Assembly: GCA_016124955.1 (NCBI GenBank)
Contig: WGMR01000006.1
Span: forward strand, 124,001 to 188,000
Direction of reading: 5' to 3'
Source of the DNA: Alphaproteobacteria bacterium
GTDB lineage: Bacteria > Pseudomonadota > Alphaproteobacteria > UBA9219 > RFNS01
DNA: 64,000 bases
Part shown: positions 56,605 through 64,000 of the stretch, one piece after another
Layout: each line of letters starts with the position of its first letter
How positions within the stretch are numbered: the first letter of the stretch is position 1
The notes under the pieces: generated by a model
What the model was told of the DNA's origin: nothing
Seen by the model: only the letters and a program-made list of their open reading frames with translations
Database searches by the model: none
Position numbers and translations under genes: made by a program

Positions 56605-58410
56605 TTAGCCCGCCTGCTTGGTGTTTTTCTTGAGCTGCCAACCTGTCGGCGTGAACATGCCGCCCTGTTCGACCAGGTGCCTGATTTCCTGTTCATCGGC
56701 CTTGGCCATGATCATACCGGCAAAGCCGCTCGCTTCCGTCAGGCTGAGACCGCGAATGGTGCGCTTGACCTCGGCGATGCGCGAAGGCGCCATCGAAAGT
56801 TCGCGCAAACCAAGCCCCATCAGCAGCGGCACGTAACGCTGGTCGCCCGCCATTTCGCCGCACAGCGAAACCGGTATGCGCGCGCGCAATGCCGCCGTGG
56901 TGGTAAAATGGATTAAGCGCAGCACAGCGGGGTGCAGCGGGTTGTATAAATCCGCCACCTGTTCGTCGCCGCGGTCGATCGCCAGCGTATATTGCGTAAG
57001 ATCGTTGGAGCCGATCGCGAAAAAGTCGCTCACCTGCGCCAGCGCGTCCGCCGCCAGCGCCGCGCCGGGAATTTCGATCATCGCGCCTACAAGCGGCAAT
57101 TTCTCCGGCAATTTGACGCCGCGGCGCTGCAGTTTCTTTGCCACCTGCAGCATATGTTCCTTGACCTGCAGCATCTGCTGCACGGTCGAAACCATGGGCA
57201 CAAGGATGCGCAACGGCCCATGCGCCGCAGCGCGCAGCGCGGCCGCAAGCTGGGTATCAAGCAATTGCGGCTGCTTGAGGCCGAGCCGTATGGCGCGCAG
57301 CCCCAGCGCCGGGTTGGCGCTGATGCCTATGCTGTCGCCCAGCGCGGTCGCAAGCTTTTCGCCGCCGACATCGAGCGTGCGAACGGTCAGCATTCTGCCG
57401 TCCAGCTTGCCGAGCATTTTCTTCAGCGTTTCATACTGTTCGTCTTCGTCCGGTAAATCGGGCCGGTTCATGAACATGAATTCTGTCCGCAGCAGGCCGA
57501 TGCCCTGCGCGCCGGCCGCAAGCGCATTATCAATCTCGCGCGGCAATTCAAGATTGGCGTGCATGCCGATCACGGTGCCGTCCTGCGTTTCGGCCGGAAG
57601 CTTGCGCAAGCTCTTCAATTTTTCCTGTTCGCGATTGCGTTTCGCGAGCTGCTGCCGTGCCTGCTTCAACGTCGCGGCGGTCGGGCGCACCACGACTTCA
57701 CCGCGCCGCCCGTCGATCACGACAATGTCGCCGGTCGATACACCTTGTAAAAGCGCGGCCACGCCCAGCACGGCGGGCAACCCGAGCGCGCGCGCCATGA
57801 TCGCGGCGTGCCCTTCGGCGCCGCCGAGCACGGCGGCAAAGCCGCTTACATGCGTCGGGTCCATCAGCGCGGTATCGGCAGGCGTGATTTCCTCGGTGAT
57901 GATGATGCTGCCATCGGGGATGTTATCGAACGGATTGTATTTCTGTTCGAGCAAGTTGCGGATCAGGCGCGAGCCCACTTCCTGGATATCGGTCACGCGC
58001 GCCGCCAGATAGGCATCGTCCATCGCGCGGAAGCCTTCGCTGATAATGCCGATTTGCCGCTGGATCGCCGCCTCGGCATTGATTTTGTCCTGCTTGATGC
58101 TTTGTTCCACGCCGCGTACAAGCCGGGAGCCCGTCAGCATCGCCAAATGGGCCTCGAGCAGAATGCCCACTTCCTCCGCCGCGTTGGCAGGCAGGCTGGA
58201 GGCTTTATTCTTGAGCTTGGCGATCTGGCGGCGCGATTTTTCCATCGCCGCCTGAAAGCGCATGACCTCTTCATCGGTCTGCCCCGCGGGCACCGAATAT
58301 TCGGGCACCTGCAGGCCGCGCATTTCGATCACATAGGCGGGGCCGATAGCGATGCCCGCGGCAACGCCGATGCCCGTCAGGGTTTTTTCACCGCCCGCTT
58401 TTGTCATCAT
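56605..58410 (-). CDS. ptsI: PTS enzyme I (regulatory PTS)
   Basis: 601 residues without an N-terminal GAF domain. The phosphorylated His is in GGAEGHAAIMARALGLP (about residue 207); the C-terminal PEP-binding barrel has GIGLLRTEFMFMNRPD and FFAIGSNDLTQYTLAIDRG. It takes phosphate from PEP and passes it to HPr. The start ATGATGA overlaps the ptsH stop. No permease genes occur in the window, so a regulatory role is likely. Confidence 0.96.
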   Translation of the reverse strand: MMTKAGGEKTLTGIGVAAGIAIGPAYVIEMRGLQVPEYSVPAGQTDEEVMRFQAAMEKSRRQIAKLKNKASSLPANAAEEVGILLEAHLAMLTGSRLVRGVEQSIKQDKINAEAAIQRQIGIISEGFRAMDDAYLAARVTDIQEVGSRLIRNLLEQKYNPFDNIPDGSIIITEEITPADTALMDPTHVSGFAAVLGGAEGHAAIMARALGLPAVLGVAALLQGVSTGDIVVIDGRRGEVVVRPTAATLKQARQQLAKRNREQEKLKSLRKLPAETQDGTVIGMHANLELPREIDNALAAGAQGIGLLRTEFMFMNRPDLPDEDEQYETLKKMLGKLDGRMLTVRTLDVGGEKLATALGDSIGISANPALGLRAIRLGLKQPQLLDTQLAAALRAAAHGPLRILVPMVSTVQQMLQVKEHMLQVAKKLQRRGVKLPEKLPLVGAMIEIPGAALAADALAQVSDFFAIGSNDLTQYTLAIDRGDEQVADLYNPLHPAVLRLIHFTTTAALRARIPVSLCGEMAGDQRYVPLLMGLGLRELSMAPSRIAEVKRTIRGLSLTEASGFAGMIMAKADEQEIRHLVEQGGMFTPTGWQLKKNTKQAG

Positions 58411-58730
58411 TCTTCATCGAACTTGCGTTTGACCAGATCGACCAGCGCCGTGATCGCCTGCTGCGCTTCCGCGCCTTCGGCGCAAACCTTGAGCGTGGTA
58501 CCGCGCGCCGCCGCCAGCATCATCAACCCCATGATCGAACAGCCGGAAACCCGCACATCGCCCTTGGTGACCTCGATCGTCGCCTTGAAGCCGCCCGCGA
58601 GCTTGACGAACTTCGCCGCCGCGCGCGCATGCAAGCCGCGCTGGTTGGAAACGAGCACCATTTCGCAAAGGCTGCCGCCGGAATGCTGCGCTTCGTCCAT
58701 ATTGCCGGCCCCCGGGGTCACCGCATCCAT
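58407..58730 (-). CDS. ptsH: Phosphocarrier protein HPr
   Basis: 107 residues with an extra N-terminal tail (a shorter start at 58700 is possible). His phosphorylation site: SNQRGLHARAAAKFV; regulatory Ser: VSGCSIMGLMML, the form recognised by HPr kinase, which is encoded nearby at 60096. HPr relays phosphate from EI to EIIA proteins. It follows EIIA-Man by 2 bp and overlaps ptsI. Confidence 0.96.
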   Translation of the reverse strand: MDAVTPGAGNMDEAQHSGGSLCEMVLVSNQRGLHARAAAKFVKLAGGFKATIEVTKGDVRVSGCSIMGLMMLAAARGTTLKVCAEGAEAQQAITALVDLVKRKFDEE

Positions 58731-58732
58731 AT

Positions 58733-59134
58733 TTATGAAGCCTGCAGCAGGGCGGAGGCGACGTTGATGTATTTGCGCCCGGCCTCCTGCGCTTCCTGCA
58801 CCGCATCGGCCAGCGCCTTGCTTTCACGCACCGAAGCAAGCTTGATCAGCATGGGCAAATTGACGCCCGCGATCACCTCAACCTTCGCCTTGCCGAGGAT
58901 CGAGATAGCGAGGTTGCTTGGCGTACCGCCAAACATATCGGTCAGCAGCACAACGCCCTTGCCGCGGTCCACCGCCGCCACCGCCGCCAGCAAATCGGCG
59001 CGGCGCTTTTCCACATCGTCCTGCGGGCCGATATTGATGGCCATCGCCTGTTTCTGCGGGCCGACGACGTGTTCAAGCGCCGCAAGCATTTCGGTGCCGA
59101 GCTTGCCGTGGGTGATAAGTACAATGCCGATCAT
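58733..59134 (-). CDS. PTS EIIA component, mannose family
   Basis: 133 residues. The phosphorylated His is in IVLITHGKLGTEML (residue 10), followed by LLTDMFGGTPSNLA (about 62) of the EIIA-Man fold. No EIIB, EIIC or EIID genes are in the window. In Alphaproteobacteria this stand-alone EIIA is part of the regulatory PTS with HprK and HPr. It lies between rapZ (33 bp upstream) and ptsH. Confidence 0.95.
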   Translation of the reverse strand: MIGIVLITHGKLGTEMLAALEHVVGPQKQAMAINIGPQDDVEKRRADLLAAVAAVDRGKGVVLLTDMFGGTPSNLAISILGKAKVEVIAGVNLPMLIKLASVRESKALADAVQEAQEAGRKYINVASALLQAS

Positions 59135-59167
59135 GCAATACCTTTCGCCTGTTATCCTCGCAGGGGC

Positions 59168-60079
59168 CTAGTCCTTGCCCCGCCGGTCAAGATCGCGGTG
59201 ACCAATACCGACAATATAGCCCTGCGCCGCTATTATAGTACCCAATTGCTCGGCGACCAATACCGAACGATGCCGCCCGCCGGTGCAGCCGACAGCGAGG
59301 GTAAGATAGCTTTTTCCCTCCTGCGCATAGCGTGGCAGCAGTGTGATCAGCCAATCACCGAGGCCGGACAGGAATTTCGCGTAATCCGGGTCCTGCGCGA
59401 TATACTCGGCCACATCGGCATCAAGCCCGGTCATCTGGCGCAGATGCGGTTGCCAGTGCGGATTGTTGAGAAAACGCACATCGAACACGAGGTCGGCTTC
59501 GCGCGGCAATCCGCGGCGATACGCGAAGGATGTGATGAACAGGGAAAGCCCGGAAGCCGCATCGAGCCGGTAATGGCCGACAATCAGCCTCCGCAACTCG
59601 TGGATCGAAAGCAACGAGGTATCGAGCACATGGTCGGCTTCATCGCGCACCTGCCAAAGCATCTCGCGTTCCTGCCTGATGCCGTCGCTTACGGGCCGGT
59701 CAATCGCCAGCGGGTGGCGGCGGCGCGTTTCGGTGAAACGCTGTTGCAGGGCTTCGTCCGAACATTCAAGAAATACAAGTTTCGCGTCCAGCGCGCCGTC
59801 CGCCTGCAATTGCTGGTAGCCGGTCAGCAGCGCGGCCACGGAAAAATCCGGATTGCGCGTATCGACACCGACCGCGAGCGGCATGTGGCTGCGCGCGGTT
59901 TGCTTGACCAAGGCGCCGATCAAACCAAGACGCAGGTTATCCACCGCCTCATAACCCAGATCCTCGAGCGCCTTGAGCGCGGTGGACATACCCGCGCCCG
60001 ACATGCCGGTCACGATCACGACCCTGCGGCGTCCGCCGGTTTCGTCATGGTTGTTGTCGTTCTCGGCGGCCGTGGTCAT
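59168..60079 (-). CDS. rapZ: RNase adapter protein RapZ, with altered Walker A
   Basis: 303 residues from ATG 60079; a frame to 60214 overlaps hprK and is less likely. The family order VVIVTGMSGAG...STALKALEDLGYEAVDNL and the C-terminal GCTGGRHRSV, with HPHLRxM-like residues, are present. In the P-loop the canonical Lys (GKS) is Met31: SGAGMSTAL, codon ATG at 59987-59989. RapZ controls GlmZ/GlmS and RNase E in enterobacteria; alphas lack GlmZ. hprK lies 16 bp upstream. Confidence 0.93.
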   Translation of the reverse strand: MTTAAENDNNHDETGGRRRVVIVTGMSGAGMSTALKALEDLGYEAVDNLRLGLIGALVKQTARSHMPLAVGVDTRNPDFSVAALLTGYQQLQADGALDAKLVFLECSDEALQQRFTETRRRHPLAIDRPVSDGIRQEREMLWQVRDEADHVLDTSLLSIHELRRLIVGHYRLDAASGLSLFITSFAYRRGLPREADLVFDVRFLNNPHWQPHLRQMTGLDADVAEYIAQDPDYAKFLSGLGDWLITLLPRYAQEGKSYLTLAVGCTGGRHRSVLVAEQLGTIIAAQGYIVGIGHRDLDRRGKD

Positions 60080-60095
60080 ATGGTCCGTTCGCGCG

Positions 60096-60560
60096 TTAGG
60101 TGGAGGCGGGCGAGAGTGTTTGCTCGACCAGCGGGCAACAAAGCGCCGTGAAGATCTTGGCCGGGGTGGAAGGATGCAGCGCGCCGAGCCTAATGCGCCT
60201 GACGGGGTGGTCAAGCAGCATCATATTGTCCGGTTCGGGCATGCGTTCGGGCGCGGTATCGTGCGGCAAAAGATCGACCACCAGCGAAAGCGGCGCTTGC
60301 GCGCACAACTTGTCTTCCGGCAATCTCACAATTCCGATGCCATAAATTTCAAGCAACCCGCGCAACGTTTCCGGCGGGCGGGCGATCACATGTTCGCAAT
60401 CCCACAATACATGCACCTGATCGTCAGCCACCAGCCGCGCGCCCTGCCGGATCAGCCGCAGCGCGAGATCGGATTTGCCGATACCCGAAGGGCCGGTCAG
60501 CAAAACGCCCTTGGTATCTATGGTCAGGCAGGTGCCGTGCATCAGGGTCGGGGCTGTCAT
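60096..60560 (-). CDS. hprK: Short HPr kinase/phosphorylase
   Basis: 154 residues, the C-terminal catalytic domain only, as in Alphaproteobacteria. It has HGTCLTI at the start, P-loop GPSGIGKSDLALRLI (about residue 23), the ADD of LVADDQVHV and the signature EIYGIGIVRLP (about 71). It phosphorylates the regulatory Ser of HPr and so links metabolite levels to the regulatory PTS. It is followed by rapZ, EIIA-Man, ptsH and ptsI in the same direction. Confidence 0.93.
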   Translation of the reverse strand: MTAPTLMHGTCLTIDTKGVLLTGPSGIGKSDLALRLIRQGARLVADDQVHVLWDCEHVIARPPETLRGLLEIYGIGIVRLPEDKLCAQAPLSLVVDLLPHDTAPERMPEPDNMMLLDHPVRRIRLGALHPSTPAKIFTALCCPLVEQTLSPAST

Positions 60561-60688
60561 GGGCCAAGGTTAGCACGCCCATGGACATAGACAAACCGGG
60601 CAGGTTTGTGCCGCACATGGGCGCGACGAAAAAAAATTTTATAGTTAAAAATCTATGAATTGGTTGATGAAAGATTAAGCGAAATTAA

Positions 60689-61100
60689 TCAAACCAGCGC
60701 ATCGAGGAGGTAATCGTCCATCTCCTTGCTGGTCTTGATGATCGAGGCATTTGCCTTGTATGCGACCTCGGCCATTTTTATCTGCACGAGCTCGTTTGCC
60801 AGATCCACATTGGGCGTGGCCACGAGCCCATCCGCATTGGCATAGGGCGAAAATGGGTCGGAAGCGGCGTAATAAGCAGGTTCGTAGGCTTGCAGCTCCG
60901 TACGCACACCAAGCCCGCCGCCAGCGCCGTCAGACACGGGCAGCGATATGGCCCGCACGGGCTGATAGCTGCCCGCCGGTTCGCCCGGCGATGCAGGCAA
61001 CCGTCCACGGGCCGATATTGGCAATGTTGTTTGCCGAAGCCTGTATGCGTCTGAACGAGGTTTCGAGCCCGCTCACCGCTATGCTTAACGATGTGTTCAT
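60689..61100 (-). pseudogene. FlgC-like flagellar rod protein gene with a frameshift
   Basis: From ATG 61100 the first frame reads MNTSLSIAVSGLETSFRRIQ followed by ASANNIANI, the N-terminus of axial rod proteins, then runs to an early stop near 60930. A second frame takes over with ARGRLPASPGEPAGSYQPVR and continues to a FlgC-type C-terminus (NVDLANELVQIKMAEVAYKA, ending at 60689). Joined, they give about 136 residues, the length of FlgC. The shift is at GGCCCG after AATATC (near 61010-61020): one extra base would restore it. It may be a real mutation, a programmed frameshift or a sequencing error. Confidence 0.65.
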
Positions 61101-61263
61101 AACTCGGGCCATTTTACACTGTCAGCATTAATGTTTTTGAAAGATTCCCCTGCTTTTTATTGATCATCACGAAACGAGATTCGCCGCAAATCGCTGGTAA
61201 CCATGTTGGCGCGAAATTAACGGGGAATTTAAGAATCACTGGTATCGTCAGGGGAACAGAAAA

Positions 61264-61557
61264 ATGAAAACCAACGACCAACAGACGCAGGTTTTAACCA
61301 TGGCCCAGGAACGCGAACAACGCTCGATGCCGAGCACGGACGATACGCTTGATCGCCTGATCGCCATGACCAACCAGACCAATCTTGTCGCGCTCGACAA
61401 GACGCTGGCCGCGATCCGTCGCGCCTCTTCGGGCTATGCCGCTGCCGCTGCGCGCGTCGGCTCGATCGGCGAACGCATCGTGCGCGCCGCCCACGAAGTT
61501 GGCCTGACGCTGCCGATCGAGCAGCGTATCGCCACCACGATGGAGCAGTATTACTAG
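61264..61557 (+). CDS. Small protein with chemoreceptor-tip-like segment
   Basis: 97 residues, starting at ATG 61264 eight bases after GGGGAAC. The middle, IAMTNQTNLVALDKTLAAIR (about residue 33) and GYAAAAARVGSIGERI, resembles the signalling hairpin tip of chemoreceptors (QTNLLALNAAIEAAR...GFAVVA.EV) without membrane, sensor or methylation parts. A strong terminator follows at 61582. A CtrA-like motif with an 8-bp gap (TTAA-N8-TTAA) is at about 61218-61233. Adjacent to the flagellar pseudogene. Similarity to receptor tips is by eye only. Confidence 0.5.
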   Translation: MKTNDQQTQVLTMAQEREQRSMPSTDDTLDRLIAMTNQTNLVALDKTLAAIRRASSGYAAAAARVGSIGERIVRAAHEVGLTLPIEQRIATTMEQYY

Positions 61558-61581
61558 TTTCCCGGAACAGTTTCCAAACTT

Positions 61582-61616
61582 AAGCCCCGTTTGAGGTAAC
61601 AAGCGGGGCTTTTTTC
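61582..61616 (+). terminator. Rho-independent terminator
   Basis: AAGCCCCG (61582-61589), a 14-nt loop and CGGGGCTT (61604-61611) form an 8-bp stem followed by a run of T, 24 bp after the small gene's stop. It is the clearest intrinsic terminator in the window and also lies before the convergent yhhQ-like gene. Confidence 0.8.
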
Positions 61617-61625
61617 TTGGTTAAA

Positions 61626-62333
61626 TCAGAATTTCATAATCGGCGTCGGCTGCCGATCAAAATGTTCGACCCCTTCAAGCTTCTTGAGTTTGACGACGAA
61701 CAGCGTCGTAAAAGGCACGACAAGGGTTTCATAGGCAATCTTGATAAGCCATGCGGTTATAATCATGGAAACGACCACTTCGGTCGGAACCACGCCAAGA
61801 AATGCTATGCCATAAAAAGCAATGCTGTCGACAAACTGCGCAGCCACCGTTGAAACAACGGCGCGAACCGGAAAATTCCGCGCGGCCGACCGTATCTTCA
61901 TTCGTGACATTACCCATGAATTGGTAAATTCGCACAGCAGGTAGGCCACATAGGATGCAAGCGCAACGCGCGGCAAAGCGCCATGAATTTCCGCAAACGC
62001 TTCCTGCTGCGTATAGTCGGCCGCGGGTGGTAAAAATATAGAAATCTGCGTGAAAGCCAGAAGCATTAAGCAGGAAACGAAGCCCATCCAGATCAACCGC
62101 CGGGTGCGGTTAAACCCGTAAACTTCGGTCAGAATATCGCCGAAAACGCAACTGAGCGGGTAAATCAATATGGATGCGCTAAGCACAAACGGCCCTGCCT
62201 GAAACAGCTTGCCTGCCGTTACCCACGTTATCAGAAGGGCACAAATATATAGGGATCCGACAATCTCTATATAGCGCGGCTGCCATTGCTTGTCGTTACC
62301 GGTTTCTTTCAGGCTTAAATCGCGCTCAAGCAT
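61626..62333 (-). CDS. yhhQ: Queuosine precursor transporter (YhhQ family)
   Basis: 235 residues from ATG 62333, with GGAGG about 7 nt upstream; the frame to 62378 overlaps the neighbouring gene. Six membrane helices; family stretches such as LIYPLSCVFGDILTEVYG (about residue 58), YVAYLLCEFTNSWVMSRMK and VAAQFVDSIAFYGIAFLG are present. It imports queuine/preQ precursors for tRNA queuosine. It ends just beyond the terminator of the preceding gene. Confidence 0.92.
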   Translation of the reverse strand: MLERDLSLKETGNDKQWQPRYIEIVGSLYICALLITWVTAGKLFQAGPFVLSASILIYPLSCVFGDILTEVYGFNRTRRLIWMGFVSCLMLLAFTQISIFLPPAADYTQQEAFAEIHGALPRVALASYVAYLLCEFTNSWVMSRMKIRSAARNFPVRAVVSTVAAQFVDSIAFYGIAFLGVVPTEVVVSMIITAWLIKIAYETLVVPFTTLFVVKLKKLEGVEHFDRQPTPIMKF

Positions 62334-62361
62334 ACCGAGCCTCCAGTTGTGTTTTTTAAGT

Positions 62362-62775
62362 CTAGCCTTTTTGCTCACCCAGCGCCAGAACGCGCTTCCA
62401 CTGCGCGGCCGTTACGGGCGAAACCGAAAGCCTGCCCTGCCGTACCAGCGCCATATCCTTCAGCGCCTTGTCGGCCTTGATCTGCGCCAGCGTGACCGGT
62501 TTCTTCAACGCCCGCACGGGCACCACATCCACCATCACGAACTTGCCTGCCTTGTCGCTTTTGTCGGGATAGGCGGCACGGACGATCTTCATAATGCCCA
62601 CAATCTCCTTCCCTTCGTTGGAATGGTAGAAGAAAGCCTGATCGCCCGGCGTCATCGCGCGCATATTGTTAGCCGCCTGATGGTTGCGCACACCGTCCCA
62701 GCCGCCCTTGCCGTCACGCGCCAGCTCGGCCCACGGATAGACATGCGGTTCCGATTTCATCAGCCAATAGGCCAT
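62362..62775 (-). CDS. EVE-domain protein
   Basis: 137 residues. It has WLMKSEPHVYPWAELARDGK near the start, GWDGVRNHQAANNMRAMTPG and DQAFFYHSNEGKEIVGIMKI, matching the PUA-like EVE domain (thymocyte nuclear protein 1 type), which may bind modified nucleotides. The ATG directly follows the gpsA stop. Function is not established. Confidence 0.93.
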   Translation of the reverse strand: MAYWLMKSEPHVYPWAELARDGKGGWDGVRNHQAANNMRAMTPGDQAFFYHSNEGKEIVGIMKIVRAAYPDKSDKAGKFVMVDVVPVRALKKPVTLAQIKADKALKDMALVRQGRLSVSPVTAAQWKRVLALGEQKG

Positions 62776-63780
62776 CTAGCGCGTTTCCTGCTTGATCGGC
62801 CGTGCCAGCAGCGCGACGATGGTATCGTCCACATCGGCATCGCGGTTCAAAATGGCATCGACCGCAGCGATAATCGGCACATCAACCTTGTGCTTCTTCG
62901 CAAGCTTCACGGCGGCGGCGGCGGTATAGACACCTTCGGCCACCGAGCGGCGCGCGCCCAGAATATCCTTCAGCTTCCTGCCCTGCCCCAGCGCGAAGCC
63001 CAGCGTCATGTTGCGGGATTGCTGCCCCGCGCATGTCAGCACAAGGTCACCGAGCCCGGAAAGCCCCATAAAGGTTTCGGCGCGCCCGCCGCACGCGACG
63101 CCAAGCCGCGCCAGTTCGGCAAGGCCGCGCGTGATGATGGCGGCGCGGCCGTTATCGCCCAGCTTGTGGCCTTCAACAACCCCGCTGGCGATCGCCAGCA
63201 CGTTCTTAACCGCACCGCCGATCTGCACACCAATAACATCGCTTGAAACATAGGGGCGCAGCGTGCGGCTGCCGATAGCCTTGGCCAGCGCGGGGCCGAG
63301 CTTTTTATCCTTGCAGGCCAGCGTCACGGCCGTGGGCATGTTCTTGGCTACTTCGGCCGCAAAGGTCGGCCCGGAAAGCACGGCGATGGGATGCTTGGGC
63401 AGCGTTTTGGTCACGACTTCGCTCATTAAACAAAGCGTTTTCTGCTCGATGCCCTTGGCACAGATGATAAGCGGAATTTTCGGTTTGATTTTTTTCTTCA
63501 GGTCAGCGCACACGACACGCATATGCTGCGCCGGAACCGCCAGCACCAGCGCATCGCATTTCTTGAAATCATCAAAATCGCCGCTGGCGTGAAGGCCGGG
63601 ATCGAGCGGGATTTTGGGCAAAAATACCGGGTTGCGATGCTGCTTGTTGATGGCGGCGATAATATCGGGTTCCCGCGCCCAGATCGTCGCCTGCCGCCCG
63701 GCGCGTATGAGCGAGAGCCCGAGCGCCGTGCCCCATGCGCCCGCGCCGATGATACCAAAATGCGAGAAAGTCGAAGCCAT
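62776..63780 (-). CDS. gpsA: Glycerol-3-phosphate dehydrogenase (NAD(P)+)
   Basis: 334 residues. NAD motif GIIGAGAWGTALGLSLIRAG, conserved LSGPTFAAEVAKNMPTAV (about residue 138) and the catalytic-Lys region IGGAVKNVLAIASGVVEG (about 188). It makes sn-glycerol-3-phosphate for phospholipids. It is followed immediately by the EVE gene. The partial gene at the right edge precedes it on the same strand. Confidence 0.97.
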   Translation of the reverse strand: MASTFSHFGIIGAGAWGTALGLSLIRAGRQATIWAREPDIIAAINKQHRNPVFLPKIPLDPGLHASGDFDDFKKCDALVLAVPAQHMRVVCADLKKKIKPKIPLIICAKGIEQKTLCLMSEVVTKTLPKHPIAVLSGPTFAAEVAKNMPTAVTLACKDKKLGPALAKAIGSRTLRPYVSSDVIGVQIGGAVKNVLAIASGVVEGHKLGDNGRAAIITRGLAELARLGVACGGRAETFMGLSGLGDLVLTCAGQQSRNMTLGFALGQGRKLKDILGARRSVAEGVYTAAAAVKLAKKHKVDVPIIAAVDAILNRDADVDDTIVALLARPIKQETR

Positions 63781-63849
63781 GAAGCGCCTCCTGATGCGGG
63801 GAACACCATAACCATAACGGCCGCCGCAGGGAAGTCCGTGTTTGTCCGC

Positions 63850-64000
63850 CTAGCGCTTGCCGAGATCGAGCCCGGTGATGGAAGTGTTGGTGGGGCCGGG
63901 GCCGGCAAGAATGTTCATGCGGGCAATCAGCTTGTCCACATAGGTGTTGATCATGCCGATGCGGCCTTCGCGGATCAGGGCGCGCACCGGGTCGCCGTTA
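63850..64000 (-). CDS. Unidentified protein (C-terminal 49 residues only)
   Basis: An open frame enters from the right edge and ends with TAG at 63850-63852. The visible tail is [20 protein letters not shown] then [20 protein letters not shown] and ITGLDLGKR. No family is recognised from so little. It precedes gpsA by about 70 bp in the same direction. The upstream part lies outside the window. Confidence 0.5.
   Translation of the reverse strand, partial: NGDPVRALIREGRIGMINTYVDKLIARMNILAGPGPTNTSITGLDLGKR

Noticed and set aside
54952-56916. 654-codon plus-strand open frame antisense to the TMTC-like gene and ptsI
   Set aside because: It spans two real genes in opposite sense, with repetitive Arg/Gln/His composition.

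Overview
The window reads as one contiguous chromosomal segment of a GC-rich (about 60% by eye) alphaproteobacterium. Nothing in it looks plasmid- or phage-borne, and I see no rRNA, insertion sequence or CRISPR array. The assignment rests on gene families and gene pairs typical of that class: DUF1150 and DUF2125 proteins, ChvG/ChvI beside pckA, a short HPr kinase with EIIA-Man, HPr and EI but no sugar permease, AddA/AddB instead of RecBCD, a DivL-type tyrosine 'histidine kinase' next to tsaE and near ahcY, PhaA/PhaB, and an lptC-lptA-lptB-rpoN-hpf-ptsN run. A free-living Rhodospirillales- or Micavibrio-like bacterium would fit; the genus cannot be named from sequence alone.

Layout. 1-4.5 kb (minus): GtrA and GT2 surface-glycan lipid carrier genes, a large membrane protein, a lipoprotein and Hsp33. 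4.6-9.9 kb: a DUF2125 protein (plus), then chorismate mutase, hisC, tyrC and a PQ-loop-like membrane protein (minus), preceded by a methyltransferase. 10-13.2 kb: GloB, a Nudix hydrolase, PhaB and PhaA. 13.3-19.3 kb: ChvG/ChvI diverging from pckA, then guaB. 19.4-26.1 kb is the most accessory-looking part: two tandem kinase-fold proteins, a divergent long adenosine-deaminase-family protein, an RsmB-like RNA methyltransferase and an M48 membrane protease. 26-28.5 kb: alanine dehydrogenase, a ferritin-like di-iron protein and a DUF1150 protein. 28.5-34.6 kb: PtsN, Hpf, RpoN, LptB, LptA, LptC, RNase D, then tRNA-Leu(CAG). 34.9-40.6 kb: an NDUFA9-like protein, a large non-canonical Hsp70 and several unassigned proteins. 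40.5-52.1 kb (minus): TrxA, AddA, AddB, MurU-like, AmgK-like, TsaE and DivL-like, mostly joined by 4-bp ATGA overlaps. 52.4-60.6 kb: a cytoplasmic S49-like protein, AhcY, a TMTC-like TPR membrane protein, then EI, HPr, EIIA-Man, RapZ and HprK. 60.7-64 kb: a frame-shifted FlgC-like gene, a small chemoreceptor-tip-like protein, a queuosine-precursor transporter, an EVE protein, GpsA and the 3' end of an unidentified gene.

How it fits together. Much of the window is envelope and carbon/nitrogen signalling: the regulatory PTS (EI, HPr, EIIA-Man, HprK in one locus, PtsN in another), RpoN, ChvG/ChvI with pckA, RapZ, and the cell-wall recycling pair MurU/AmgK. Candidate CtrA boxes (TTAA-N7-TTAA) upstream of rpoN and near 39.2 kb, with a DivL-type protein, point to the CtrA cell-cycle circuit. 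The best candidates for undescribed biology are the kinase/kinase/deaminase cluster at 19.4-23.5 kb, the 848-residue Hsp70 with its uncharacterised neighbours at 36-40 kb, the S49-like protein at 52.4 kb, and the chemoreceptor-tip-like small protein beside the broken flagellar gene at 60.7-61.6 kb. All functional statements are from reading the sequence; no database search was run.
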